Assembly (NCBI GenBank): GCA_035560935.1 | Contig: DATMYQ010000298.1 | Span: 1-31,455 of the forward strand | Direction of reading: 5' to 3' | Source: DATMYQ01 sp035560935 | GTDB taxonomy: Bacteria > Bacillota > Negativicutes > Sporomusales > Sporomusaceae | Length of the DNA: 31,455 nucleotides | Part shown: positions 25,284 through 31,455 of the stretch, piece after piece | Position numbering within the stretch: the stretch's first letter is position 1 | Layout of the letters: each line of letters opens with the position of its first letter | Made by a program: the position numbers and the translations under genes | Notes under the pieces: generated by a model | Databases searched by the model: none | The model's input: only the letters and a program-made list of their open reading frames with translations | What the model was told of the DNA's origin: nothing

Positions 25284-25552
25284 ATAAAAAAAGCCCCTAT
25301 TGTCACACTTGGTGACAATAGGGGCGCTTTACCGCGGTACCACCCTACTTTGGGCTTCATACGCAACAGACTTCTGCTGCTTCCGGGTAACGTCCGGCAA
25401 CGCTGCAACCTAGTGTATCTTTCCTCTAACGATACAGTTCAGTTCCAGGGTTCATGGGCGACGTAACGGCAACGGTTCCGCACCGGTTCACAGCGACCAC
25501 CGGCTCTCTGAAGCGAATTCACTCATTGCTTTAATCCCAATCATAACCTGTT
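25284..25552 (-). promoter_or_regulatory. T-box riboswitch of the ilv-leu operon
   Basis: tRNA-sensing leader that reads through when its cognate tRNA is uncharged. The T-box core AGGGTGGTACCGCGG is at 25332-25346 (minus strand), followed by the terminator hairpin at 25293-25325. Stem I shows AGAGAG, then CCGG-TGGTCGCTGTGAA-CCGG (AG bulge and GNUG region), and a base helix CAGGTT / AACCCTG near 25545-25550. A TGTATC/GATACA hairpin downstream fits stem III. My best alignment places the specifier at 25460-25462, GTC (valine), before CCC-ATGA. A second, less likely reading is CTG (leucine) in GGAACTGAAC. Confidence 0.93.
25286..25325 (-). terminator. T-box terminator hairpin
   Basis: A perfect 14-bp stem (25293-25306 with 25312-25325) with a 5-base loop, followed on the minus strand by seven T. 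It is mutually exclusive with antiterminator pairing of the T-box core just upstream. Confidence 0.92.
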
Positions 25553-25594
25553 CATTATTCTTTTGTCCGCCACAGGCTCTGCTGATCACCAAAT

Positions 25595-25630
25595 AAAAAA
25601 AGAGAAAAATCTCCTGAAGAAAGTCTCCTG
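25595..25630 (-). terminator. Probable expression platform of the ykkC-family riboswitch
   Basis: Minus-strand AGGAGA (25610-25615) pairs with TCTCTT (25600-25605) before a run of seven T, a short terminator-like hairpin. A second copy of CAGGAGA at 25624-25630 could compete for the same 3' strand. The stem is weak (one wobble), so this is tentative; a further hairpin (TCAGGC/GCCTGA, 25632-25648) lies just upstream. Confidence 0.45.
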
Positions 25631-25680
25631 TTCAGGCTGCCGGCCTGACTGCCAAAGGGTTTCCGGCATCCAAGAAACTT

Positions 25681-25790
25681 TCCGCCGGGTCTTTTATCCC
25701 CACGGTGTAGCAGAAACGCCTTGTTCACGTTCTGCCTGCATCGCTCGGTCCAGTCCGGCTTATAATATTACGCCGCGGAACCCTAGATGC
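25681..25790 (-). promoter_or_regulatory. ykkC-family riboswitch aptamer, probably ppGpp-sensing subtype 2a
   Basis: Read on the minus strand, this has the ykkC order of conserved blocks: CTAGGGTTCCG, GGACTGGACCGAG, a variable hairpin, then CACCGTGGGGATAAAAGACC and CGGCGGA. The family contains guanidine-I, ppGpp (2a), PRPP (2b) and other subtypes that differ at few positions. Deviations from the guanidine form (GGACC for GGTCC, GCGGA for GGAGA) and its place before branched-chain amino acid genes, the typical context of subtype 2a, favour ppGpp. PRPP or guanidine are not excluded. It lies about 130 bases upstream of the T-box in the same leader. Confidence 0.8.
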
Positions 25791-25823
25791 TCTTTCTTGC
25801 AAAGCTTATGTTAGCGTGTATAC

Positions 25824-25852
25824 ATTATCCCAACACACTTGTCTTTTGTCAA
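25824..25852 (-). promoter_or_regulatory. Near-consensus sigma-A promoter of the ilv-leu operon
   Basis: TTGACA (25847-25852) and GATAAT (25824-25829) on the minus strand are spaced by exactly 17 bases. Transcription should begin near 25817, about 30 bases before the ykkC-family aptamer, giving a leader of about 590 bases before ilvN. The whole 25230-26047 stretch is regulatory; I see no gene in it. Confidence 0.9.
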
Positions 25853-25940
25853 TACCCAAAACGGATTTATTTTAAAAATTTCCCCGCTTTATTGTTTCTT
25901 GGACCGCACGCCATTGATGATCCGTTTGCAAGTGGTTCAC

Positions 25941-25981
25941 AGCGAAAAAAGCTTTGGGCAATGGCCAAAGCTTTTTTCGCT
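25941..25981. terminator. Strong hairpin terminator downstream of the sulfatase gene
   Basis: A perfect 17-bp stem (25941-25957 with 25965-25981) with a 7-base loop and A/T-rich arms carrying six-base A and T runs. It separates the sulfatase transcript (ends 26048) from the ilv-leu promoter. Confidence 0.8.
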
Positions 25982-26047
25982 TATTACAATATTTTTTTCG
26001 CGGTCCGGATGTCGGTGCCGGAACAGGGGTTTGAGCGGACTTTCACT

Positions 26048-27595
26048 TTAGTCCGCCGGCTGACCCGCTCCCGGCGCCGGCAGCGCCTCCCGCTTCCGGG
26101 AAACAAACGTAACATACTGGGTCATATAACCAATCTCCAGTTGTTCCTCCACGTGTAAATTCGCCGGGTCCGGCGGCAGATAGGGATCCTTCGTTCCCGG
26201 TTTGATCGGCAGTTCTTCCGTAAGCGTTTTTAAAAACGCAGCGACCGCGGCGGTCATGGGGCGCAAAACCCAGTAATGGGCAAAATCCACCGTGTGCTCT
26301 TCTCGCGGGTCCCACTCCAGATTATGGATATGCGGGATGTTATACGGTGTCCAGGTTGAATGAAAATCATCCTGCCGGAACATATGCATTTTCCACTGCT
26401 GCCACTTTACGGCCTGCAGCCGATTTCCCTGAAAGCACAAAATCGCGTCCCGCCCCGATTCTTCGGCATCACCCAGCAAAAAGTCCCGCATGTCCATGCC
26501 GTCAATTTTCCGGTCTGCGGGCACTTTCGCGCCAGCCGCCAACAGCAACGTTGTAAACGTATCCACCTCATGCACCAGTTCATTACTGACTTTGCCCGGC
26601 GGTACCTTTCCCGGCCAGCGAACGATGCAGGGTACCCGGTTGGATCCTTCCAGCGAGGTGAAATAGCCGCCGCGCCAGGGGCCGGAAAATCCGTTCCACT
26701 GACCGCCCAGGGGGTCGGGATCCGCCGCAATCATGCGATAAGTGGGATCCGGACCATTATCGGACGTCCAGACAACAATGGTGTTTTCCGCCAACCCCAG
26801 TTCCTCGACTTTGTCCAGCAGCATCCCGGTAAAGGCGTCCATCTGGACCAGCAGGTCCGCCATGCCGCCCCGTTTGGTTTTGCCGGCGAATTCCGGATCG
26901 GGAATAGCGGGAATATGTACCTGGGTATAGGGCAGATACAGATAAAACGGTTTCCCGTCCTGCTGGGCCCGCTCCATAAAATCCATCGCCCGTTCGGTAA
27001 TTTTTCGGTCGAAGCCGGCGCGAAATTCCGCGTCATAGGTGGCCAAAACCGTTGCCGGGGAACCTTTCTTTTTTTCATAGATCGGCTGCAGCTCCAGCTC
27101 AATTTCATCCTGTCCATAGGGTGCTATGCCCATTTTTTCCTGAGGAAAATACGACTGCATCGACCACAACACCTCGTCGGCCGAACGCGGACTCCACAGG
27201 GCTTCATCAAAGCCGAATTCCACCGGACTGCGTTCTTCCGGGTCGCTGCCCAGATGCCATTTACCCCACATACCTGTTGCATAGCCTGCATCCGACAATG
27301 CCTGCGCGATGGTCACTTCCCAACGGGTCAGCCCGTCAGCCATATCCTTCGCGTCGACCACCTGCGTGCCGGAACGGATCGGATGGCGCCCGGTCAAAAC
27401 CGCGGAGCGGCTGGGCGTACACTGCGGTTCCACATTAAAATTAAGCAGCCGTAACCCTTCCGCCGCCAGCCGGTCGATATGGGGTGTAGGCGCGCCCCGC
27501 AACACGCCGCCGCCATAACAACCCAGTTCGCCCCAGCCGAGATTATCCATGAACACAAAAATAATGTTTGGTTTTTCCGGGTTATGCATGTTCAT
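26048..27595 (-). CDS. Cys-type sulfatase (arylsulfatase family)
   Basis: Hydrolyses a sulfate ester; substrate unknown. The formylglycine signature CTPSRSAVLTGR is present with Cys59, so activity requires oxidation of that cysteine by a sulfatase-maturating enzyme, not seen here. The first metal motif reads FMDNLGWGELGCYGG, with Asn in place of the second Asp of the common DD pair. Other family stretches include MWGKWHLG and WTSDNGPD. No signal peptide or membrane segment is visible, so the protein appears cytoplasmic. Start choice: ATG at 27595 or at 27589; GAGG is adjacent to the first and six bases from the second. Homology to other alkaline-phosphatase-superfamily enzymes is weaker than to sulfatases. 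It has its own promoter and terminator. Confidence 0.9.
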   Translation of the reverse strand: MNMHNPEKPNIIFVFMDNLGWGELGCYGGGVLRGAPTPHIDRLAAEGLRLLNFNVEPQCTPSRSAVLTGRHPIRSGTQVVDAKDMADGLTRWEVTIAQALSDAGYATGMWGKWHLGSDPEERSPVEFGFDEALWSPRSADEVLWSMQSYFPQEKMGIAPYGQDEIELELQPIYEKKKGSPATVLATYDAEFRAGFDRKITERAMDFMERAQQDGKPFYLYLPYTQVHIPAIPDPEFAGKTKRGGMADLLVQMDAFTGMLLDKVEELGLAENTIVVWTSDNGPDPTYRMIAADPDPLGGQWNGFSGPWRGGYFTSLEGSNRVPCIVRWPGKVPPGKVSNELVHEVDTFTTLLLAAGAKVPADRKIDGMDMRDFLLGDAEESGRDAILCFQGNRLQAVKWQQWKMHMFRQDDFHSTWTPYNIPHIHNLEWDPREEHTVDFAHYWVLRPMTAAVAAFLKTLTEELPIKPGTKDPYLPPDPANLHVEEQLEIGYMTQYVTFVSRKREALPAPGAGQPAD

Positions 27596-27664
27596 CCTCG
27601 CTCTTTCCCTTTTGTTACCCGTTTCCATCAACTATTCCGCGGCAAGGGACCGCACTTCGCCAAA

Positions 27665-27693
27665 ACTATAGCGCTGCCGTTCAAAAATAACAA
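27665..27693 (-). promoter_or_regulatory. Probable promoter of the sulfatase gene
   Basis: On the minus strand TTGTTA (27688-27693) and TATAGT (27665-27670) are spaced by 17 bases, about 70 bases before the start. Confidence 0.5.
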
Positions 27694-27728
27694 TCCTGGC
27701 AAGGCATGCTCATCATCGGTTCAAGCAG

Positions 27729-27760
27729 TAAGGACCGCCGATTCGATGAACAGGTCCTTA
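27729..27760 (-). terminator. Weak hairpin after the ACT-domain gene
   Basis: TAAGGACC and GGTCCTTA form a perfect 8-bp stem with a 16-base loop, twelve bases past the ACT gene stop. There is no T-run, so termination is uncertain. Confidence 0.35.
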
Positions 27761-27771
27761 ACTCCCGAACG

Positions 27772-28227
27772 CTACCAGTAGAAATTGGGGATCTCCCCGT
27801 CATTGCTCTCGTCATCCACGCCGGTTGCTCCGTCCAGGTCACCGGCCACCAGCCGTTCCGCCCGCTTCAGGTTGTCGACTTTCAGCACCACCCGGGCTCC
27901 GTTCCCGGCGTTGGCGGCAAAGGCATACATATACTCGATGTTGACGTCGGCGCCGCTGAGCTTTTCCACCTGGTCGCACAAACCACCCGGAGTATCCGCC
28001 ACCATCATGCTCAGCACCGGTGTGATTTTCACCGTAAATCCAGCCTCGTTCAAAGCTCTTTTCACCTGTTCCGGTTCGTTGACAATCAGCCGCAGAATGC
28101 CAAAATCCGACGTGTCCGCCACCGACAGCGCCCGGATGTTCACGTCGTTGGCTTTTAATACCGCCAGCACTTCCACCAGCGCGCCCGGACGATTTTCCAC
28201 AAATACGGAAAGCTGCTTGATAACCAT
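27772..28227 (-). CDS. Tandem ACT-domain protein linked to arylacetate-CoA ligase
   Basis: Two ACT domains in about 151 residues: MVIKQLSVFVENRPGALVEV begins the first, and the second starts near ITPVLSMMVADTPGGL. ACT domains bind amino acids or related ligands. Stand-alone tandem-ACT proteins commonly accompany phenylacetate-CoA ligase paralogues in anaerobes and may regulate that enzyme or sense aromatic amino acids (inference). The start is ATG at 28227 with GGGGAG about five bases upstream; 53 codons of the longest frame are discarded as they cross the intergenic gap. About 94 bases separate it from the ligase stop; that gap holds an A/T-rich short hairpin and nothing else evident. Confidence 0.88.
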   Translation of the reverse strand: MVIKQLSVFVENRPGALVEVLAVLKANDVNIRALSVADTSDFGILRLIVNEPEQVKRALNEAGFTVKITPVLSMMVADTPGGLCDQVEKLSGADVNIEYMYAFAANAGNGARVVLKVDNLKRAERLVAGDLDGATGVDDESNDGEIPNFYW

Positions 28228-28321
28228 CGTTCTCCCCCCATTTATCTGACTTAATGTTTTATAAAAAACACCGGTTGCATTACGCTGCCCCCGACACTTT
28301 CGATTCTTAAGGAAACGCTGT

Positions 28322-29620
28322 TTAAATCTTCCGTTTATCAACGACCCGCTGGGCTTTTCCTTCGCTGCGTTCAATGGTTTTCGCATCCACCAGCCGCACC
28401 GTGGCTGACACGTTCAGCACGTTGGCAAGCTCTCCCTGGATCTTATGCTCCAGTGCCTCCAGCCGGCGCACCTCATCGGAAAACATCCGATCGGTCAGTT
28501 CCACCAGCACGGTCAGATTGTCGAGATTGTCCTGACGGTCGACAATCAGCTGATAATGCGGCGACGTTTCACCCATATTCAGCAGTACACTTTCCACCTG
28601 AGACGGGAACACGTTGACGCCACGGATGATCAGCATATCGTCACTGCGGCCCAATACCTTGCCCATGCGGACCGTGGTCCGGCCACAGGCGCAGGGTTGC
28701 CGGTCCAGCACTGTCAGGTCCCGGGTCCGGTAGCGAACCATCGGCATGCCTTCCTTGGTCAGTGTGGTCAGCACCAGCTCTCCTTTTTCACCCTCCGGCA
28801 AGACTTCGCCGGTGACCGGATTGATAATTTCCGGATAGAAATGGTCCTCGCTGATATGCAGCCCCTTCTGGGCACTGCACTCACAGGCCACTCCCGGCCC
28901 GATAATTTCGCTCAGGCCATAAATATCCATTGCCTTAATGCCCAGTTGGGCTTCAATGGCCTGCCGCATTCCCTCAGACCAGGGCTCCGCCCCGAAAACC
29001 CCGACTTTCAATGCCGTTTCCCGGGGATCAATCCCCATTTCCCGCATCGTCTCGGCAATATATAACGCGTAGGACGGCGTACAGGCAATGGCGGTAGTGC
29101 CAAAGTCCTTCATCAGCATAATCTGGCGGGCGGTATTGCCGCTGGAAACGGGAATTACCGACGCCCCCAGCAACTCGGCGCCATAATGGACCCCCAAACC
29201 GCCGGTGAACAAACCATAACCATAGGCAATTTGAATAAACGACTGACGGTTGATTCCGGCGGCCGTCAGCGTCCGGGCCATCACTTCCGCCCAGATCCCC
29301 AAATCCTTTTTGGTATAACCAACCACCGTGGGCCGGCCGGTCGTGCCGCTGGAGGCGTGAATCCGCACAATCTCACTGACCGGCACGGCAAATAGTCCGT
29401 AAGGGTAATTGTCACGCATATCCTGTTTCGTGGTAAAAGGCAGCTTGGCAATGTCCGCCAAAGTGCGCACATCTTCCGGCAATAAACCCTTTTCCTGCAT
29501 TTGAGACCGGTAAAATTTCTGCTGCCGGTACATCCGGCTCACCAAATCTTTCAACGACGTTGTCTGCAGCGCATCCATTGCCTCACGGCCCATGGTCTCC
29601 GCCGGTTTATTCCAATACAA
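28322..29620 (-). CDS. paaK: Phenylacetate-CoA ligase family (arylacetate-CoA ligase)
   Basis: ATP-dependent adenylate-forming ligase activating phenylacetate or a related aryl acid (such as indoleacetate) to the CoA thioester. The ATP motif is SSGTTGRPT (about 90-97), with later family stretches DIYGLSEIIGPGVACEC and the C-terminal GRSDDMLIIRGVNVFPSQVE. I set the start at TTG 29620: AGGAGG lies ten bases upstream, and the N-terminus (YWNKPAETMGREAM) matches the family. The 47 extra codons in the open frame upstream are not protein-like. The length of 432 is typical. In anaerobes this enzyme often works with indolepyruvate:ferredoxin oxidoreductase, which is not in the window. Exact substrate is unresolved. 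Confidence 0.93.
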   Translation of the reverse strand: MYWNKPAETMGREAMDALQTTSLKDLVSRMYRQQKFYRSQMQEKGLLPEDVRTLADIAKLPFTTKQDMRDNYPYGLFAVPVSEIVRIHASSGTTGRPTVVGYTKKDLGIWAEVMARTLTAAGINRQSFIQIAYGYGLFTGGLGVHYGAELLGASVIPVSSGNTARQIMLMKDFGTTAIACTPSYALYIAETMREMGIDPRETALKVGVFGAEPWSEGMRQAIEAQLGIKAMDIYGLSEIIGPGVACECSAQKGLHISEDHFYPEIINPVTGEVLPEGEKGELVLTTLTKEGMPMVRYRTRDLTVLDRQPCACGRTTVRMGKVLGRSDDMLIIRGVNVFPSQVESVLLNMGETSPHYQLIVDRQDNLDNLTVLVELTDRMFSDEVRRLEALEHKIQGELANVLNVSATVRLVDAKTIERSEGKAQRVVDKRKI

Positions 29621-29800
29621 TCCGCATCCCCCTCCTATCGGGCCGGGTCTGGAGCGGTATCGTTCGCCAGCGTCACCACCGCGCCCGAATATTGCGAGAA
29701 AAAGCCTGCGAAAATCCCTCCGGGCATTTTCATCCAGGCTCTTCCGGTTTATTCCGTCCATTGTTCGGCCTACAAAGACACTCTTACTCGTGCCGCGTAA

Positions 29801-29830
29801 ATTTTAACAAATTTAGCGCTAAAAAGTCAA
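29801..29830 (-). promoter_or_regulatory. Promoter of the paaK-ACT operon with palindrome in the spacer
   Basis: TTGACT (29825-29830) and TAAAAT (29801-29806) on the minus strand are 18 bases apart. The 12-bp palindrome TTTAGCGCTAAA (29812-29823) fills most of the spacer, an ideal repressor site. The leader of about 175 bases to the TTG start shows no riboswitch I can recognise. Confidence 0.65.
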
Positions 29831-29833
29831 TGT

Positions 29834-29854
29834 TTTTCATGAAAACTGTTTCAT
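29834..29854. promoter_or_regulatory. Overlapping palindromes upstream of the paaK -35
   Basis: TTTTCATGAAAA (29834-29845) is a perfect palindrome, and ATGAAA-N4-TTTCAT (29839-29854) is a second that overlaps it. They lie directly upstream of the -35 box, a common place for a transcription factor. The binding protein is unknown. Confidence 0.45.
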
Positions 29855-29923
29855 TTCCTTGCAAATCAGCAGAAGATCGTCGCCTTGCCGCCGCCAGCAA
29901 CATTCGACGCTCCATCCACATGC

Positions 29924-30481
29924 CTATTTAATTAACGGCAATATCGCTTTAAATGCCGCGCTGCCGGCTGCTCCCAACCATTCATACACCGCCATTTCCA
30001 CACCGGAAACAACACCACCGGCGTCACGAATCCGCGCCAGCGCCAGCTGCTTGTCCGTTTCTGTCCGGGAACCGGCCGCGTCGTGGATGACATGAACCGA
30101 ATACCCCCGCTCTAAGGCCTCCAGCGCCGTCTGGCCAACGCAGATGTGCGTTTCAATCCCGGTCAGCACCAGCTGCCGGCGTTTCAACGACTGCAATGCC
30201 TTAAGAAAGTCTGCTCCGCCAAAACAACTAAATGTATTTTTTTCATATACAGGAACATCGTTCAGAAAATTCTTCAGTTCGGCCACCGTGGCGCCCAGTC
30301 CCCGCGGGTATTGCTCGGTGACCAGAATCGGCACCTGCAGTTCCTGCGCCACCTGTACCATCCGGATCACATTGTGCAGTATTCCCGCCGCGTTGTGAAT
30401 GGCCGGCAGCAGCTTCTCCTGCACGTCGACCACCACCAGCAAACTATCTTCTCTAATCAGTCGACCGCTCGGCGTGTTCAC
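29924..30481 (-). CDS. Isochorismatase-family cysteine hydrolase
   Basis: A 185-residue alpha/beta hydrolase-like protein. The catalytic triad of the family is visible: D19 (VVVDVQEK), K81 (YEKNTFSCF) and C115 (GIETHICVGQTA). Family members hydrolyse isochorismate, nicotinamide, N-carbamoyl compounds or ureido acids. This short single-domain form is similar to YcaC/nicotinamidase-like proteins of unknown substrate. The start is GTG at 30481 with GGGGG about nine bases upstream. It follows manA by 17 bases and is probably co-transcribed, without an obvious metabolic link. The 303-base stretch between it and paaK holds the paaK promoter and leader only. Confidence 0.88.
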   Translation of the reverse strand: MNTPSGRLIREDSLLVVVDVQEKLLPAIHNAAGILHNVIRMVQVAQELQVPILVTEQYPRGLGATVAELKNFLNDVPVYEKNTFSCFGGADFLKALQSLKRRQLVLTGIETHICVGQTALEALERGYSVHVIHDAAGSRTETDKQLALARIRDAGGVVSGVEMAVYEWLGAAGSAAFKAILPLIK

Positions 30482-30498
30482 CCCAGTATCCCCCTTTT

Positions 30499-31422
30499 CT
30501 ACGCTCCTTGCACCCGCAGCAGATCCAGCCGTCCGCACAGCTCCACCACGTTCAGCGCCGCCGGCACCAATACAGTGTCACCCGGCACCAGCGTTTCTTC
30601 GCCGCCCGGATAACGAAGGACCCCCTGCCCGGCCGTCACACAATAAATCATATATCGTCCCCCGCCGTCATCAGGCCGCGCACCGTCCACGGTCACTACC
30701 GACAACTGAAAATAGGGATTGGCAATTTCCCGCGATGAAAAATCCAGCGATAATTGCCGGCTAAAGTCAATCACTTCCAGGGCCCGATCCAGGTGCAATT
30801 TCCGCTGCTGTCCCTGTTCGTCCCGGCGATTGTAATCGTAAATCCGGTATGTCGTATCGGAACTTTGCTGTATTTCGTACACGGCCACTCCCGCTCCCAG
30901 CGCATGAACCACACCACTGGGAACGTGAATCAGGTCGCCTTTACGTACCGGAACATAGCGCAATAATTCGGTAACCGACTCGTTCTGCACCGCCCGGCGC
31001 AACTGTTCCAAAGTAACATCCTCTTTCAGGCCGTAAACGATTTGTGCGCCCGGTCGTGCCGCCAGCACATACCAGGCTTCAATTTTCCCTTCTGCTCCCT
31101 CGTTCCCTTGCGCATAAGCATCATCGGGGTGGACCTGGACCGACAAGGCGCTTTGCGCCGTCAATATTTTCACCAATAACGGCATCTTTTTTCCGTCCGT
31201 TGTTTGGCCGATAATTTCCCGGGAATGCGCTGAAATTAAAGTCTGCAAAGTATTGCCGGCAAAGCTGCCGTTACGTACCTGGCTCATCCCCTGCGAATGA
31301 CAACTCAGCTCCCAGCTCTCGCCAATCTTTCCCGGCGGCAGCTGGCGATTCAACAATGTGGCCATCTCGGAACTGCCCCAGATCCGTTCTTTATACACAG
31401 GATAAAACTTTAGCGGGTACAT
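30499..31422 (-). CDS. manA: Type I mannose-6-phosphate isomerase
   Basis: Interconverts mannose-6-phosphate and fructose-6-phosphate; a zinc cupin enzyme. The 307-residue length is that of the short Firmicute form. Zinc-binding motifs are visible: QVHPDD, the glutamate in GKIEAWYVL and the histidine in HVPSGVVHALG. The N-terminus YPLKFYPVYKERIWG is typical. GAGAGGTG precedes the ATG. The promoter region is mostly outside the window; a TATTAT-like box is seen at the very edge. Confidence 0.94.
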   Translation of the reverse strand: MYPLKFYPVYKERIWGSSEMATLLNRQLPPGKIGESWELSCHSQGMSQVRNGSFAGNTLQTLISAHSREIIGQTTDGKKMPLLVKILTAQSALSVQVHPDDAYAQGNEGAEGKIEAWYVLAARPGAQIVYGLKEDVTLEQLRRAVQNESVTELLRYVPVRKGDLIHVPSGVVHALGAGVAVYEIQQSSDTTYRIYDYNRRDEQGQQRKLHLDRALEVIDFSRQLSLDFSSREIANPYFQLSVVTVDGARPDDGGGRYMIYCVTAGQGVLRYPGGEETLVPGDTVLVPAALNVVELCGRLDLLRVQGA

Positions 31423-31455
31423 CCATTCACCTCTCCACAGCGGTATAAATAATAC

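Noticed and set aside
29621..29761. 47-codon in-frame N-terminal extension of the arylacetate-CoA ligase
   Set aside because: The TTG at 29620 has a good ribosome site and restores the family N-terminus; the extension is not protein-like and falls in the leader.
29621..29795. Possible riboswitch in the paaK leader
   Set aside because: The leader has GC-rich segments and some pairing potential, but I could not match it to T-box, THF, fluoride, c-di-GMP or other known consensus blocks.
1..31455. CRISPR array, tRNA/rRNA genes, IS elements or prophage
   Set aside because: No regularly spaced repeats, no cloverleaf or rRNA sequence, and no transposase, integrase or phage gene were recognised on either strand.

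Overview
The window looks like a chromosomal segment of an anaerobic Firmicute, most likely of the Sporomusaceae/Negativicutes or a related clostridial group (inference). The evidence is purine-rich Shine-Dalgarno sites, sigma-A type promoters, a T-box and a ykkC-family riboswitch, a TRAP transporter operon, and a phenylacetate-CoA ligase/ACT-domain pair. Nothing seen is phage-derived, and I found no tRNA, rRNA, IS element or CRISPR array. Apart from the first gene (TPR-GGDEF) and a PBP1A gene, everything is on the minus strand.

Region 1 (1-8.8 kb) is housekeeping and envelope: a secreted-TPR diguanylate cyclase, then, on the minus strand, an AcoR/DhaR-like regulator, trmB, a secreted protein of unknown function and an FtsW/RodA-type SEDS protein. 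A class A penicillin-binding protein is transcribed divergently from the regulator. The regulator lacks both the GAFTGA loop and the arginine-finger residues of sigma-54 activators.

Region 2 (8.8-17.3 kb) is a sugar-acid catabolic operon, read right to left: IclR regulator, a 23-codon ORF with a strong ribosome site, TRAP solute-binding protein, fused TRAP permease, zinc dehydrogenase, KduD-like SDR, KDPG aldolase, KDG kinase and an FAH-family hydrolase, closed by a strong hairpin terminator. KDG kinase and KDPG aldolase set the end of the route (KDG to KDPG to pyruvate plus glyceraldehyde-3-phosphate). The entry steps and the imported substrate cannot be read from the sequence, because no dehydratase or isomerase is present.

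Region 3 (17.5-25.9 kb) is one branched-chain amino acid operon, ilvN-ilvC-leuA-leuC-leuD-leuB-ilvB. It is driven from a near-consensus promoter through a tandem leader: a ykkC-family aptamer (probably the ppGpp-sensing subtype, by context) followed by a complete T-box. The acetolactate synthase subunit genes sit at opposite ends of the operon.

Region 4 (26-31.4 kb) holds a cytoplasmic-looking Cys-type sulfatase, an arylacetate-CoA ligase with its tandem-ACT partner behind a palindrome-rich promoter, an isochorismatase-family hydrolase and a type I mannose-6-phosphate isomerase. Several start codons were moved from the longest open frame to positions with proper Shine-Dalgarno spacing; each case is stated.
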